The translations under genes were made by a program, and so were the position numbers. A stretch of 64,000 bases of DNA from Sphaerisporangium sp. TRM90804 (lineage in GTDB: Bacteria; Actinomycetota; Actinomycetes; Streptosporangiales; Streptosporangiaceae). This document shows positions 16,844 to 25,551 of the stretch, piece after piece. The DNA lies in contig NZ_JARWAC010000004.1 in NCBI RefSeq assembly GCF_029846175.1, positions 1 through 64,000 on the forward strand, read 5' to 3'. A model generated the notes under the pieces. It saw only the letters and a list, made by a program, of their open reading frames with translations. It did not search any database and was not told the origin of the DNA. Numbering within the stretch: the stretch's first letter is position 1; the number at the start of each line of letters is the position of its first letter.

Positions 16844-19800
16844 TCAGCTCACCGCGCCGGGGCCGAGGCGGAAGAGTTCGCGGAGCTGGTCGGTGGAGAG
16901 GCCGGTGATCCAGTCCTCGCTGGCGCCCACCACGCTCTCGGCCAGGGCCTTCTTGCGCTCGATCATCTCGTCGATGCGCTCCTCCAGGGTGCCCGCGCAG
17001 ATGAACTTGCGCACCTGGACGTTCTTCGTCTGGCCGATGCGGAACGCCCGGTCGGTGGCCTGGTCCTCCACGGCCGGGTTCCACCAGCGGTCCACGTGCA
17101 CGACGTGGTTGGCGGCCGTCAGGTTGAGGCCGGTGCCGGCCGCCCGGAGGGACAGCAGGAAGATGGTGGGCTCGTCGCCGTGCTGGAACCGGTCCACCAG
17201 CTCGTCGCGCCTCTTCTTGGACAGCCCCCCGTGCAGCCACAGCACCGGGCGGTCGAGGTGCGCGGCGAGGTAGGGCTGCAGCAGCGACCCCCACTCGGCG
17301 TACTGGGTGAAGACCAGCGCCTTGTCGCCCTCCTGGAGGATCTCATCGGCCAGCTCCTCCAGGCGGGCCAGCTTGCCCGACCTGCCGGCGAGCCGGGAGC
17401 CGTCCTTGAGCAGGTGGGCCGGGTGGTTGCACACCTGCTTCAGCCGCGTCATCGTCGCCAGCACGTTGCCGCGCCGCTCGATGCCCTCGGTGCCGGCGAT
17501 CCTGTCCATCATGTCGTTGACGACGGCCTGGTAGAGGCTCGCCTGCTCGGGTGTGAGCGTGCACCAGACCTTCATCTCCTGCTTCTCCGGCAGGTCCGAG
17601 ATGATCGTCTTGTCGGTCTTGAGGCGGCGCAGCACGAAGGGGCCGGTCGCGCGCCTGAGGGCCCTGGCCGCGTCCTCGTCGGCCCGCGCCTCGATGGGCT
17701 CCTGGTAACGCTCGCGGAACCGCTTGGCCGGGCCCAGCAGGCCGGGGTTGCAGAACTCCATGATCGACCACAGCTCGGCGAGGTGGTTCTCCACCGGCGT
17801 GCCGGTCAGCGCCAGCCGGGTGCGCGACGGGATCGAGCGCACGGCCTGCGACTGCCGGGCGGCGCTGTTCTTGATGGCCTGCGCCTCGTCGCAGACCACG
17901 CGCCCCCACTCGAACGCCGCGAGCACACCGGCGTCGCGCAGCGCCGTGCCGTAGGTCGTCAGGACCAGGTCGGACTCCCCCACGGCCGACACCAGCTCCT
18001 CGCCGCGCTTGCGGGTGGACCCGTGGTGGACGTAGACCCGCAACGAGGGCGCGAAGCGGTCGGCCTCCTTGCGCCAGTTGCTCACCAGTGACATGGGGCA
18101 CACCAGCAGGGTCGGGGCGGGGCGCTCGCGCGTGCGCTCCTCCAGCAGCAGCGACAGCGTCTGGGCGGTCTTCCCCAGGCCCATGTCGTCGGCGAGGATG
18201 CCGCCGAGGCCGAGCCCCGACAGGAAGGCCAGCCACGACAGGCCGCGCTCCTGGTAGGGGCGCAGCGTGCCGTTGAAGGTGCCGGGGGTGGCGACGGCCG
18301 CCAGGCGGCGGTCGGCCTCGCCGGAGAGCAGGTCGCCGAGGAGGCCGTCGGCCTGCACGTCGACCAGCGGCAGTTCCTCCTCGCCGCCGTTGACGACCTC
18401 CTGGATCACCTCGGCGACCGTCATCCGGCCCGACCGGCGCCGCTCGATCGCCGACAGCGCGGCCTTGAGCTGGCGGTCGTCCAGCTCGACCCACTGGCCG
18501 CGCACCCGGACGAGCGGCACCTTGAGCCGGGCCAGCTCCTCCAGCTCCTCCTCGCTGATCGTGTGATCGCCCACCGCCAGGTCGACCTGGAAGTCCACCA
18601 GGGCGCCGAGCCCGAACCCCTGGGAGGCGGCCGCCCGGCCCGGAGTGCTCGTGTGCGAGCGGGTGGTGAGCTTGAGGCCGAGCCCTTTGCGCCCGGCCCA
18701 GGCGGGCAGGCTGACGCCGTACCCGGCGGCCTGGAGCAGGGGCGCGGAGCGGCGCAGGAAGCCGAAGGCCCACGCGGTGTCCACCACCATGCCGGACGGC
18801 CGCGCCTCGCCCAGGGCCCGGTACAGCTCCGGGCAGAGCCGCACGGCGCGGCCGAGCCCGGCCAGCAGGATCTCGTCGGGGCGCTCGGGCAGCCCGGCGA
18901 TCCGCCCGGCCTCCCAGAGCCGCGCTGCGGGAACGTACAGGCTGGGGTCGTCCACCGACTGCAGCGCGAACTCCAGCTCCCACCGATCGCCCGCATCGCC
19001 TCCGCCACCGGCTCCCGCCTCCTGCCGGGCGTCGGCACCGGCACCGCGTTCCGGCGCCTGGTCCGCGGAGGCGGTCAGCCCGGAGGCGGTCTCCCCGGCG
19101 GGGATCCGTCCGGAGGCGGTCTCCCCGGCGGAGGTCTGTCCGGAGGCAGCCTCCCCGGAGGCGGTCTCGCCGGAGGCGGTCTCGCCGGAGGGCGGCTCGA
19201 TGAGGCGGAAGCACACGCGGATGGGGCCGTCCATGCGCATCGCGGCGTCGAACCACTCGCGCAGGGCTCCGCCGAGGACGCGGGCCTCGCCCGCGCCGGC
19301 GCCTGGGATGGCGGCGTCCTCGGCGGTGAGGGCGAACAGCCACCGCTCGGTGAGCGGGCTCCTAGGGGTGGGACGGTTGCCGAGCAGGAGCTTGCTGGGC
19401 ATCGCCAGCCTGGTGGCACCGTCGGCGAGCGCCCCGACGGCCTCGCGAAGAACCCGCGCCGCCGGGCGCTGCTCGCGCACGGCCCGGCAGATCGGCGGCA
19501 TCGCGACGGCAAGCTCGCGGAACGCGGCGGCGTCCGCGCCGGTCAGCACGGGAACCCAGCGGCCGGCGTACTCGCCGTCCTCGGTGACGAGCTGCGGCAG
19601 CACCCGCCCTCGCCGCACCAGGCCACGGGCGCGCTCGGCGACCACGGCGAAGTACCGCAGCGAGGCCCCCGGCCCCCACTCGGGCGGGCCGGGCTCGGCC
19701 GGCTCTCCGACCGGGCGCTCCGGCCCGGCCACCTGAACCGACGAGGCTTCTGACCCGGCCACCTGAACCACCCGGGCCTGCGGCCCAGCCACCTGAACCA

Positions 19801-20548
19801 CCCGGGCCTCTGACCCGGCCACCTGAACCACCCGGGCCTGCGGCCCAGCCACCTGAACCACCCGGGCCTCTGACCCGGCCACCCGGCCCTCCTGGACCTC
19901 CTGCACCTCCTGGACCTCAGGGACCTCCGGGGCGGTGGGCCGGCTCGCTGGAGTGCCTGGTGGGGTGGTCTGGGCGGACAAGATCTCCGGGTCGGCGGAC
20001 TCGCCCGCCGGCGGGTCGGGCGGCCGCGCGGGGCCGCTTGTGGACGTCGTGGCCAGGGCGTCGAGGAGGCGGAGTGCTTCGGCGGGCCGCAGCAGCAGGG
20101 CCGGGACGCTCCAGGCGGTGATCTTCGGCGCGCGGACCGTCGTCTCGATGCCCGACTCGGGGGACGGCAACGGGCTCTTCGCCGACCCGGGCAGCAGCAG
20201 GGTGAGCCGCTCGACGGTGGCGTACCCACCCAACACGGCGGCCCCACCCCGCACGGCCTCGCCGCGCACAGCGGCCTCGCCGCGCACGGCGGCCTCGCCG
20301 CGCACGGGGGCCTCGCCGCGCACGGGGGCCTCGCCCAGCACGGCGGCCTCGCCCAGGGCGGCCACCAACTCGGCCGGCTCGGCCGCGAACGGATGCGGCC
20401 GGGCCCCGCCGGGCGCCCGCCGGCGCCCGGAGGCGGTCGCTTCGTGGGCCGCACCCGTCGCGGCCCCCGCGCCGTCGCCCCGCGGCGAGGTGTCCTCGGC
20501 CCACAGGGCCAGGCGGCCGTCCGTCCACGCCCCGTGGAGCACCAGCAC
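16844..20548 (-). CDS. SNF2-family DNA-dependent ATPase (helicase-like)
   Basis: A 1234-residue SNF2 protein. The N-terminal 600 residues are the bacterial SNF2-associated region. The ATPase core has GILADDMGLGKTAQTL (Walker A, about 784), CDEAQAIKN (Walker B, DEAQ in place of DEAH, about 886) and the C-terminal helicase lobe with ALVFTQYAEWGSL and HLHGG-like LWLHGGLSKKRRDEL. Family members translocate on DNA and remodel protein-DNA complexes. The start is taken as the GTG at 20548, before LVLHGAWTDGRLALWAED. The open frame to 20893 would overlap the divergent mmuM gene. Three low-complexity tracts inflate the N-terminal half. It pairs with the downstream SWIM protein. Confidence 0.9.
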   Translation of the reverse strand: MLVLHGAWTDGRLALWAEDTSPRGDGAGAATGAAHEATASGRRRAPGGARPHPFAAEPAELVAALGEAAVLGEAPVRGEAPVRGEAAVRGEAAVRGEAVRGGAAVLGGYATVERLTLLLPGSAKSPLPSPESGIETTVRAPKITAWSVPALLLRPAEALRLLDALATTSTSGPARPPDPPAGESADPEILSAQTTPPGTPASRPTAPEVPEVQEVQEVQEGRVAGSEARVVQVAGPQARVVQVAGSEARVVQVAGPQARVVQVAGSEASSVQVAGPERPVGEPAEPGPPEWGPGASLRYFAVVAERARGLVRRGRVLPQLVTEDGEYAGRWVPVLTGADAAAFRELAVAMPPICRAVREQRPAARVLREAVGALADGATRLAMPSKLLLGNRPTPRSPLTERWLFALTAEDAAIPGAGAGEARVLGGALREWFDAAMRMDGPIRVCFRLIEPPSGETASGETASGEAASGQTSAGETASGRIPAGETASGLTASADQAPERGAGADARQEAGAGGGGDAGDRWELEFALQSVDDPSLYVPAARLWEAGRIAGLPERPDEILLAGLGRAVRLCPELYRALGEARPSGMVVDTAWAFGFLRRSAPLLQAAGYGVSLPAWAGRKGLGLKLTTRSHTSTPGRAAASQGFGLGALVDFQVDLAVGDHTISEEELEELARLKVPLVRVRGQWVELDDRQLKAALSAIERRRSGRMTVAEVIQEVVNGGEEELPLVDVQADGLLGDLLSGEADRRLAAVATPGTFNGTLRPYQERGLSWLAFLSGLGLGGILADDMGLGKTAQTLSLLLEERTRERPAPTLLVCPMSLVSNWRKEADRFAPSLRVYVHHGSTRKRGEELVSAVGESDLVLTTYGTALRDAGVLAAFEWGRVVCDEAQAIKNSAARQSQAVRSIPSRTRLALTGTPVENHLAELWSIMEFCNPGLLGPAKRFRERYQEPIEARADEDAARALRRATGPFVLRRLKTDKTIISDLPEKQEMKVWCTLTPEQASLYQAVVNDMMDRIAGTEGIERRGNVLATMTRLKQVCNHPAHLLKDGSRLAGRSGKLARLEELADEILQEGDKALVFTQYAEWGSLLQPYLAAHLDRPVLWLHGGLSKKRRDELVDRFQHGDEPTIFLLSLRAAGTGLNLTAANHVVHVDRWWNPAVEDQATDRAFRIGQTKNVQVRKFICAGTLEERIDEMIERKKALAESVVGASEDWITGLSTDQLRELFRLGPGAVS
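19066..19199 (-). repeat. 15-bp repeat tract (GETAS-type) in the SNF2 gene
   Basis: The sequence CGGAGGCGGTCTCCC and close variants recur, coding a GETASGETASGEAASGQ-like run. It lies in the N-terminal, non-catalytic half and stays in frame. Confidence 0.6.
19731..19880 (-). repeat. 30-bp tandem repeat (ARVVQVAGSE/PQ) in the SNF2 gene
   Basis: ACCTGAACC recurs at 19731, 19761, 19791, 19821 and 19851, a strict 30-bp period. Units alternate between a CTCTGACCCGGCC and a CTGCGGCCCAGCC half, so the sequence looks like a duplicated 60-bp pair. It codes alternating AGSE and AGPQ decapeptides and is nearly identical between copies, suggesting recent expansion. Confidence 0.8.
20234..20358 (-). repeat. 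18-bp tandem repeat (GEAAVR) in the SNF2 gene
   Basis: About six copies of an 18-base unit around GCCTCGCCGCGCACGG code GEAAVRGEAPVR-type hexapeptides near the N-terminus. It is the third independent repeat tract in this one gene. Confidence 0.7.
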
Positions 20549-20777
20549 CCGACCACCCCCGCCTGACGACGCCGCCAGAACCCCTGCCCCGTGGGCGCCG
20601 GCACCGCTCGTCGGAGGGTGTGGCGCCGCCCTTCGCCCCCGCACGTTACCGGCCGCCCCGGACGAACGGGACCCGCTGGACCGGGCGCCCTCGCGGCCCA
20701 GGCACCCGCGGCGCCGCGGCGGGGGATCGTGCTCGTGCGTGGCGACTGCCCGACCTGGCCCCACATAGGGTATATGC

Positions 20778-21746
20778 GTGATTCCCCAGGCCGACAGGAT
20801 CGACGTCCTCCTCCTCGACGGCGGTCTCGCCACCCATCTGGAACAGCTCGGCCACGACCTGAGCGACGAGCTGTGGTCGGCGAGGCTGCTCATGGAGAAC
20901 CCCGAGGCGATCCTGCGCGCCCACCTCGACTACTTCGACGCGGGCGCGGACGTGGCGATCACGGCCAGCTACCAGGCGAGCTTCCCCGCGTTCGTCCGGC
21001 GCGGCCGGGTCGAGCACGAGGCGCAGGCCCTGATGCAGCTCTCGGTCGAGCTCGCCAAGGAGGCGCGGGACGAGTCCGGCGGCGGCATGGTGGCCGCCAG
21101 CGTCGGGCCCTACGGCGCCTACCTGGCCGACGGCTCGGAGTACACCGGGGCCTACGACCTGGACGAGGACGGCCTGTTCGCCTGGCACCGGCCCCGATGG
21201 GACGTACTCGCCGACAGCGGCGCCGACCTGCTGGCCTGCGAGACCATCCCCTCCTACGCCGAGGCCCGCGCGATCGCCCGGCTGCTGGAGACGACGCCGA
21301 ACGTCAACGCGTGGGTCAGCTTCTCGTGCCGGGACGGCGAGCGGGTCTGCGACGGCACGCCGCTGCGCGAATGCGCCGCCCTGTTCGCCGGCAACCCGCA
21401 GGTGGTGGCGGTCGGGGTGAACTGCACGGCGCCCGGCCACGTCACAAGCCTGGTCGGCGGGCTGAGCCAGGTCCCGGTGGCCGCGTACCCGGACTCCGGG
21501 CAGGACATCGGCGGGCTGAGCCGGACTCCGGTGGTCGCGTACCCGAACTCCGGGGAGGACTGGGACGCGGAGAACCGGCGCTGGGTGGGCGTGACCGACC
21601 CCGGGGAGTTCGCCGAGGCCGCCCTGGAGTGGCGCGACGCGGGCGCCTCCATCATCGGCGGCTGCTGCCGCACCACCCCCGAGCACATCCGCCGGATCGC
21701 CGACGCCCTGCGCCGATCGCCCGGCCCGGGGATCGGGAGGAGATAG
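20778..21746 (+). CDS. mmuM: homocysteine S-methyltransferase
   Basis: A 322-residue TIM-barrel enzyme that methylates homocysteine to methionine, typically from S-methylmethionine. It has the N-terminal LLDGGLATHLEQLG and the zinc ligands in GVNCTAP and GGCCRTTPEHIRRI. The start is GTG 20778 with AGGG upstream. It is divergent from the SNF2 gene with 229 bases between the starts. An 18-residue segment is present twice in tandem (residues 227-262): the second copy, GGLSRTPVVAYPNSGEDWD, fits the family pattern and the first looks like an insertion. The reading frame is intact, and the duplication lies on a loop side of the barrel, so activity may persist. Confidence 0.9.
   Translation: MIPQADRIDVLLLDGGLATHLEQLGHDLSDELWSARLLMENPEAILRAHLDYFDAGADVAITASYQASFPAFVRRGRVEHEAQALMQLSVELAKEARDESGGGMVAASVGPYGAYLADGSEYTGAYDLDEDGLFAWHRPRWDVLADSGADLLACETIPSYAEARAIARLLETTPNVNAWVSFSCRDGERVCDGTPLRECAALFAGNPQVVAVGVNCTAPGHVTSLVGGLSQVPVAAYPDSGQDIGGLSRTPVVAYPNSGEDWDAENRRWVGVTDPGEFAEAALEWRDAGASIIGGCCRTTPEHIRRIADALRRSPGPGIGRR
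21456..21563 (+). repeat. 54-bp in-frame tandem duplication inside mmuM
   Basis: Copies run 21456-21509 and 21510-21563, both opening GGCGGGCTGAGCC. They code GGLSQVPVAAYPDSGQDI and GGLSRTPVVAYPNSGEDW. They have diverged at about a third of residues, so the event is not recent. Confidence 0.85.
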
Positions 21747-21850
21747 TGGTCCGCGAGTAACATCCCGGTCATCCGCGAGCACCACGGCGGCAACATTGCC
21801 ACGGTTCACTCCTGACAGACACCGATCTAGGGCTGTCAACAGGAGGCGCG

Positions 21851-22588
21851 ATGACGTCCCTGCCGCACCCCCCTGACCGACGGGCCGGACGGCGAGACGA
21901 TGCACCCATGGCCGAGGTATGGCTGGACGCCGCCGCCATGACGACCCGTGAGATCAACGGGTCGCTGCGCGCCCTCCCGAGCGGCAGGGCGGTGGTGACC
22001 AACCCCGCCGGCCGGCACAATCTCGCCGTGGGCCTGGACGCCCCGCTGCGGGTCGAGATCGACGGGCCCGCGGGGCACTACCCGGGCGGCCTGGGCAAGC
22101 GGGCCAGCGTCACGGTGAACGGCGCGGCCGGGTTCGGGGTCGGGGAGAACCTCATGTCGGGGACCGTCCGCGTGCGGGGCTCGGCCGGGCAGTCCGCCGC
22201 CGCGTCCGCCCGGGGCGGGACGGTGGTGGTGGAGGGCGGCTGCGCCTCCCGCGCGGGCATCTCGCTGAAGGGCGCCACCCTGGTCATCGGCGGGGACGCC
22301 GGCCCGCTGTGCGGGTTCCTCGCCCAGTCGGGCGTCATCCTGGTCGGCGGCGACACCGGCCCGCACCTGGGCGACTCGCTGTACGAGGCGGTGGTGTACG
22401 TCGCCGGGACGATCGCCGGCCTGGGCACCGACGCCGTCACCGAGGAGCTCAACGAGCACGACGTCACCTACGTGAAGATCCTCGCGGACGGGTACGGGTT
22501 CGACCACATCCGCCCCGAGGACGTCACCAAGGTCGTCTCGGCCCGGCGGCTCTACCACTTCGACCTCCACGACAACGGGGCGTACTGA
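21851..22588 (+). CDS. GXGXG-domain protein, GlxC-like glutamate synthase family subunit
   Basis: A 245-residue right-handed beta-helix of the kind that forms the C-terminal domain of the large glutamate synthase subunit. The glycine repeats are visible, for instance GAAGFGVGENLMSGTVRVRG and GAGLKG-like ISLKGATLVIGGDAG. In GlxBCD / N-methylglutamate synthase systems it is a separate subunit next to the FMN subunit. The start is ATG 21851, five bases after AGGAGG (21841-21846), in preference to ATG 21908, which has no such site. Its stop overlaps the next start by one base (TGATG), so the two are coupled. No glutaminase-type subunit gene is adjacent. Confidence 0.8.
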   Translation: MTSLPHPPDRRAGRRDDAPMAEVWLDAAAMTTREINGSLRALPSGRAVVTNPAGRHNLAVGLDAPLRVEIDGPAGHYPGGLGKRASVTVNGAAGFGVGENLMSGTVRVRGSAGQSAAASARGGTVVVEGGCASRAGISLKGATLVIGGDAGPLCGFLAQSGVILVGGDTGPHLGDSLYEAVVYVAGTIAGLGTDAVTEELNEHDVTYVKILADGYGFDHIRPEDVTKVVSARRLYHFDLHDNGAY

Positions 22589-23898
22589 TGAGCCACACCT
22601 TCTCGCCCGAGGTCGTCGCGGAGATCCAGGAGCGGGCCCGCCTGGGCCGCTCGGAGGTCCGCGGCTGGGGCGCCAGGCGCGCCGTGCCCGGCTTCGACGA
22701 CCTGCTCATCCTCACCGCGGGCCTGTCGCCGGCCCCGCTGGAGGGCCGCAGGGAGCCCTGCGACACCCGCACCGTGCTCGGCACGCGCCACGCCGAGGAG
22801 CCCGTGGTGCTCGACATCCCGATCACGATCGCGGGCATGTCGTTCGGCGCCCTGTCGGCGGGCGCCAAGGAGGCGCTCGGCCTGGCCGCCACCATGACCG
22901 GCACCTCCACGACCACCGGCGACGGCGGGATGACCCCCGAGGAGCGCGACGCCGCCAAGACGCTCGTCTACCAGTGCCTGCCCTCCCGGTACGGCTTCGA
23001 CCCCGACCACCTGCGCGCCGCCGACGCCGTCGAGATCGTGCTCGGGCAGGGCGCCTCCCCCGGCTGCGGCGGCGTGCTGCTCGGGCAGAAGATCACCACC
23101 CACGTGGCCTACATGCGCGACCTGCCCGAGGGGGTCGACCAGCGGGCGGCCAGCCGCCACCCCGACTGGTCGGGGCCCGAGGGCCTGCGCGTCAAGATCG
23201 AGGAGCTGCGGGAGGCCACGTCGTGGCGCATCCCGGTGTACGTCAAGATGGGGGCCGCCCGGGTGGCCTCCGACGTGCGGCACGCGGTCGAGGCGGGCGC
23301 GGACGTCGTGGTGGTCGACGGCATGCAGGGCGGCACGGGCGCCGCGCACAACGTCTTCATCGAGCACACCGGCATCCCCACGCTCGCCGCCGTGCGCCTG
23401 GCCGCCGACACGCTGCGCGCCCTCGGCGTCCAGGACGAGGTCCAGCTCGTGGTCTCCGGAGGCGTCCGCGGCGGCGCCGACGTCGCCAAGGCGCTGGCGC
23501 TCGGCGCCGACGCCGTGTCGGTCGGGGTCGGGGCGCTGATCGCCCTGGGCTGCAACTCCGCCTCCGACGACACCGGCGCCGACGTGAGCCTGGGGTACCG
23601 CGCCCTCGGCACCATGCCCGGCTCCTGCACGGCCTGCCACACCGGCGGGTGCCCGGTGGGCATCGCGACCCAGGACGACATGCTCGCCGACCGCCTGGAC
23701 CCCGACTTCGGGGCCGAGCGGGTGGCCAACTACCTGCGCTCCCTGGCCATGGAGACCACGATGCTCGCCCGCGCCTGCGGCAAGGCGTCGGTCCACGACC
23801 TGGACCCCGGCGACCTGGTGGCGCTCACCGTGGAGGCCGCCGCGATGGCCCGTGTCCCGCTGGCCGGCACCACCTGGATCCCCGGCGTCACCGGCTGA
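22588..23898 (+). CDS. FMN-binding glutamate synthase family protein, GlxD-like
   Basis: A 436-residue (beta/alpha)8 barrel with FMN-binding glutamate synthase features: ITIAGMSFGALSAGAKEAL, VYVKMGAARVASDV, VVDGMQGGTGAA and the Cys cluster CTACHTGGCPVG, which in glutamate synthases binds a 3Fe-4S centre. With GlxC it would form an amidotransferase-family synthase. The ammonia-supplying GlxB partner is not in this window, so the physiological product (glutamate, N-methylglutamate or other) cannot be told. The gene ends 11 bases before the convergent MFS gene. Confidence 0.85.
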   Translation: MSHTFSPEVVAEIQERARLGRSEVRGWGARRAVPGFDDLLILTAGLSPAPLEGRREPCDTRTVLGTRHAEEPVVLDIPITIAGMSFGALSAGAKEALGLAATMTGTSTTTGDGGMTPEERDAAKTLVYQCLPSRYGFDPDHLRAADAVEIVLGQGASPGCGGVLLGQKITTHVAYMRDLPEGVDQRAASRHPDWSGPEGLRVKIEELREATSWRIPVYVKMGAARVASDVRHAVEAGADVVVVDGMQGGTGAAHNVFIEHTGIPTLAAVRLAADTLRALGVQDEVQLVVSGGVRGGADVAKALALGADAVSVGVGALIALGCNSASDDTGADVSLGYRALGTMPGSCTACHTGGCPVGIATQDDMLADRLDPDFGAERVANYLRSLAMETTMLARACGKASVHDLDPGDLVALTVEAAAMARVPLAGTTWIPGVTG

Positions 23899-23909
23899 CC
23901 CGGGGCCGG

Positions 23910-25373
23910 TCAGGCTTGGGAGCCGCCGGGGCGGGCGAGCGTGCCGGAGCGGGCGCCGGGCGCGCCGACGGCCGGGGGCCGGCCGGGGATGAAGTGGGTG
24001 ATCAGGACGCCGAGGGTCGCGACCCCGCAGGTGATCAGGAGCGCCACCTGCAGGCCGCGCAGCGAGGGAAGGCTGAACGCGCCCACCGTGATCGTCATGT
24101 GCGCGAGCACGACGCTGATCACGGCGCTAGAGGCGGAGGTGCCGATCGAGCGCATGAGGGCGTTGAGGCCGTTGGCCGCCGCCGTCTCCGACGCGGGCAC
24201 CGCCGTCATGATCAGCGCGGGCATCGCGGCGTACGCGAGCCCGACGCCCGCGGCGATCACCGACGAGCCGATCACGACCTGGATCGCGGAGCTCATCAGG
24301 CCCAGCGTGGCCGCGTACCCGGCGGCGATCACCACCGTGCCCAGCATGAGCGACACCTTCGGCCCCCACCGGCGCGTGATGCGCGCCGACAGCGGGGAGA
24401 GCAGCATCATGAACAGCCCGCCCGGCGCCAGGCACAGGCCCGCCTCGAACAGCGACAGCCCGAGCCCGTAGCCGCTGGCCGTGGGCGCCTGCAGCAGCTG
24501 GGGCAGCACCAGCGACATGCCGAACATGCCGAAGCCGACGACCACCGACGCCAGGTTGGTCAGCAGCACCTGCCGCCGCACCGTGGTGCGCAGGTCGACC
24601 AGCGGGTCCCTGACCCGCAGCTCCATGTAGCCCCACAGCAGCAGGATCACCACGGCGCCGGTGAACAGCCCGAGCGTCAGACCGCTCCCCCAGCCCCAGT
24701 CGCCGCCCTTGGTGATCGCCAGGAGCAGGCACGTCAGGCCGGCGGTGAGGCCCAGCGCGCCGGGCACGTCGAACCGGCCGGACGTCAGGGGCGGCGCCTT
24801 GGGCACCACGGCCGCCACCAGGAGCAGGTTGACCGTGCCGAGGACCGCGGCCATCCAGAACAACGCGTGCCAGTCGGCCCGCTGGGCGACGTAGGCGGCG
24901 AGCGGCAGCCCGATCGCGCCCCCGACGCCGAGCGTGGCGCTCATCAGCGCCATCGCCGAGCCGAGCCTTTCGGGCGGCAGCTCGTCGCGCATGATGCTGA
25001 TGCCGAGCGGGATCACGCCGATGGCGCACCCCTGGAGCACGCGGCCGGCCACCACCGGCACGAGGCCGTCCGAGAGCGCGCAGAGCACCGACCCGGCCAC
25101 CATGACCGCGAGGCTCCACAGCAGCACGCGGCGCTTGCCGTACAGGTCGCCGAGCCGCCCGCTGACGGGGTTGCACACGGCGGCGGCGAGCAGCGTCGCG
25201 GTGATCACCCACGAGGCGTCCGAGGCCGAGGCGTTCAGCAGGCGGGGCAGCTCGGGCACCAGCGGCACCACGAGGGTCAGCATCAGCGACACGACGATGC
25301 CGCACAGGGCCAGCACCGCGACCACCAGGCCCGAACCGCCCGGACGTGCGCCGACAGGGGTAGGTGGCGTCAC
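23910..25373 (-). CDS. MFS transporter, DHA2-like drug efflux type
   Basis: A 487-residue membrane protein with about 14 hydrophobic segments, the number typical of the DHA2 (QacA/EmrB) group of proton-driven efflux pumps. The loop after helix 2 has the motif A form GRLGDLYGKRRVLL and helix 5 has a motif-C-like GVGGAIGLPLAAYV. The start is a GTG. On the minus strand TATGGT lies about 35 bases upstream and may be its -10 box. It is divergent from a LacI-type regulator, with 178 bases between the genes, a common arrangement for a regulator and its target. The substrate is unknown. Confidence 0.85.
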   Translation of the reverse strand: MTPPTPVGARPGGSGLVVAVLALCGIVVSLMLTLVVPLVPELPRLLNASASDASWVITATLLAAAVCNPVSGRLGDLYGKRRVLLWSLAVMVAGSVLCALSDGLVPVVAGRVLQGCAIGVIPLGISIMRDELPPERLGSAMALMSATLGVGGAIGLPLAAYVAQRADWHALFWMAAVLGTVNLLLVAAVVPKAPPLTSGRFDVPGALGLTAGLTCLLLAITKGGDWGWGSGLTLGLFTGAVVILLLWGYMELRVRDPLVDLRTTVRRQVLLTNLASVVVGFGMFGMSLVLPQLLQAPTASGYGLGLSLFEAGLCLAPGGLFMMLLSPLSARITRRWGPKVSLMLGTVVIAAGYAATLGLMSSAIQVVIGSSVIAAGVGLAYAAMPALIMTAVPASETAAANGLNALMRSIGTSASSAVISVVLAHMTITVGAFSLPSLRGLQVALLITCGVATLGVLITHFIPGRPPAVGAPGARSGTLARPGGSQA

Positions 25374-25551
25374 TCGGCCCTCCCGCCCCTCGATCGCGTG
25401 ACCTAGGCACCATACAGAGCCGTCGCCGCCCGGCCGCGAGCCGGGGTGGGGATCCCCGGCGCCGGCCGCGACGGGCGGGGGTCGTCCGGCCGGTCACTGG
25501 CGCGACCGTCCCGCACACGTTTTAATGAACGCCGACCACTGGAGGAGCCGG

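Noticed and set aside
20549-20893. The longer N-terminus of the SNF2 gene
   Set aside because: It would overlap the divergent mmuM gene, and the extra residues are Arg/Gly-rich without family features.
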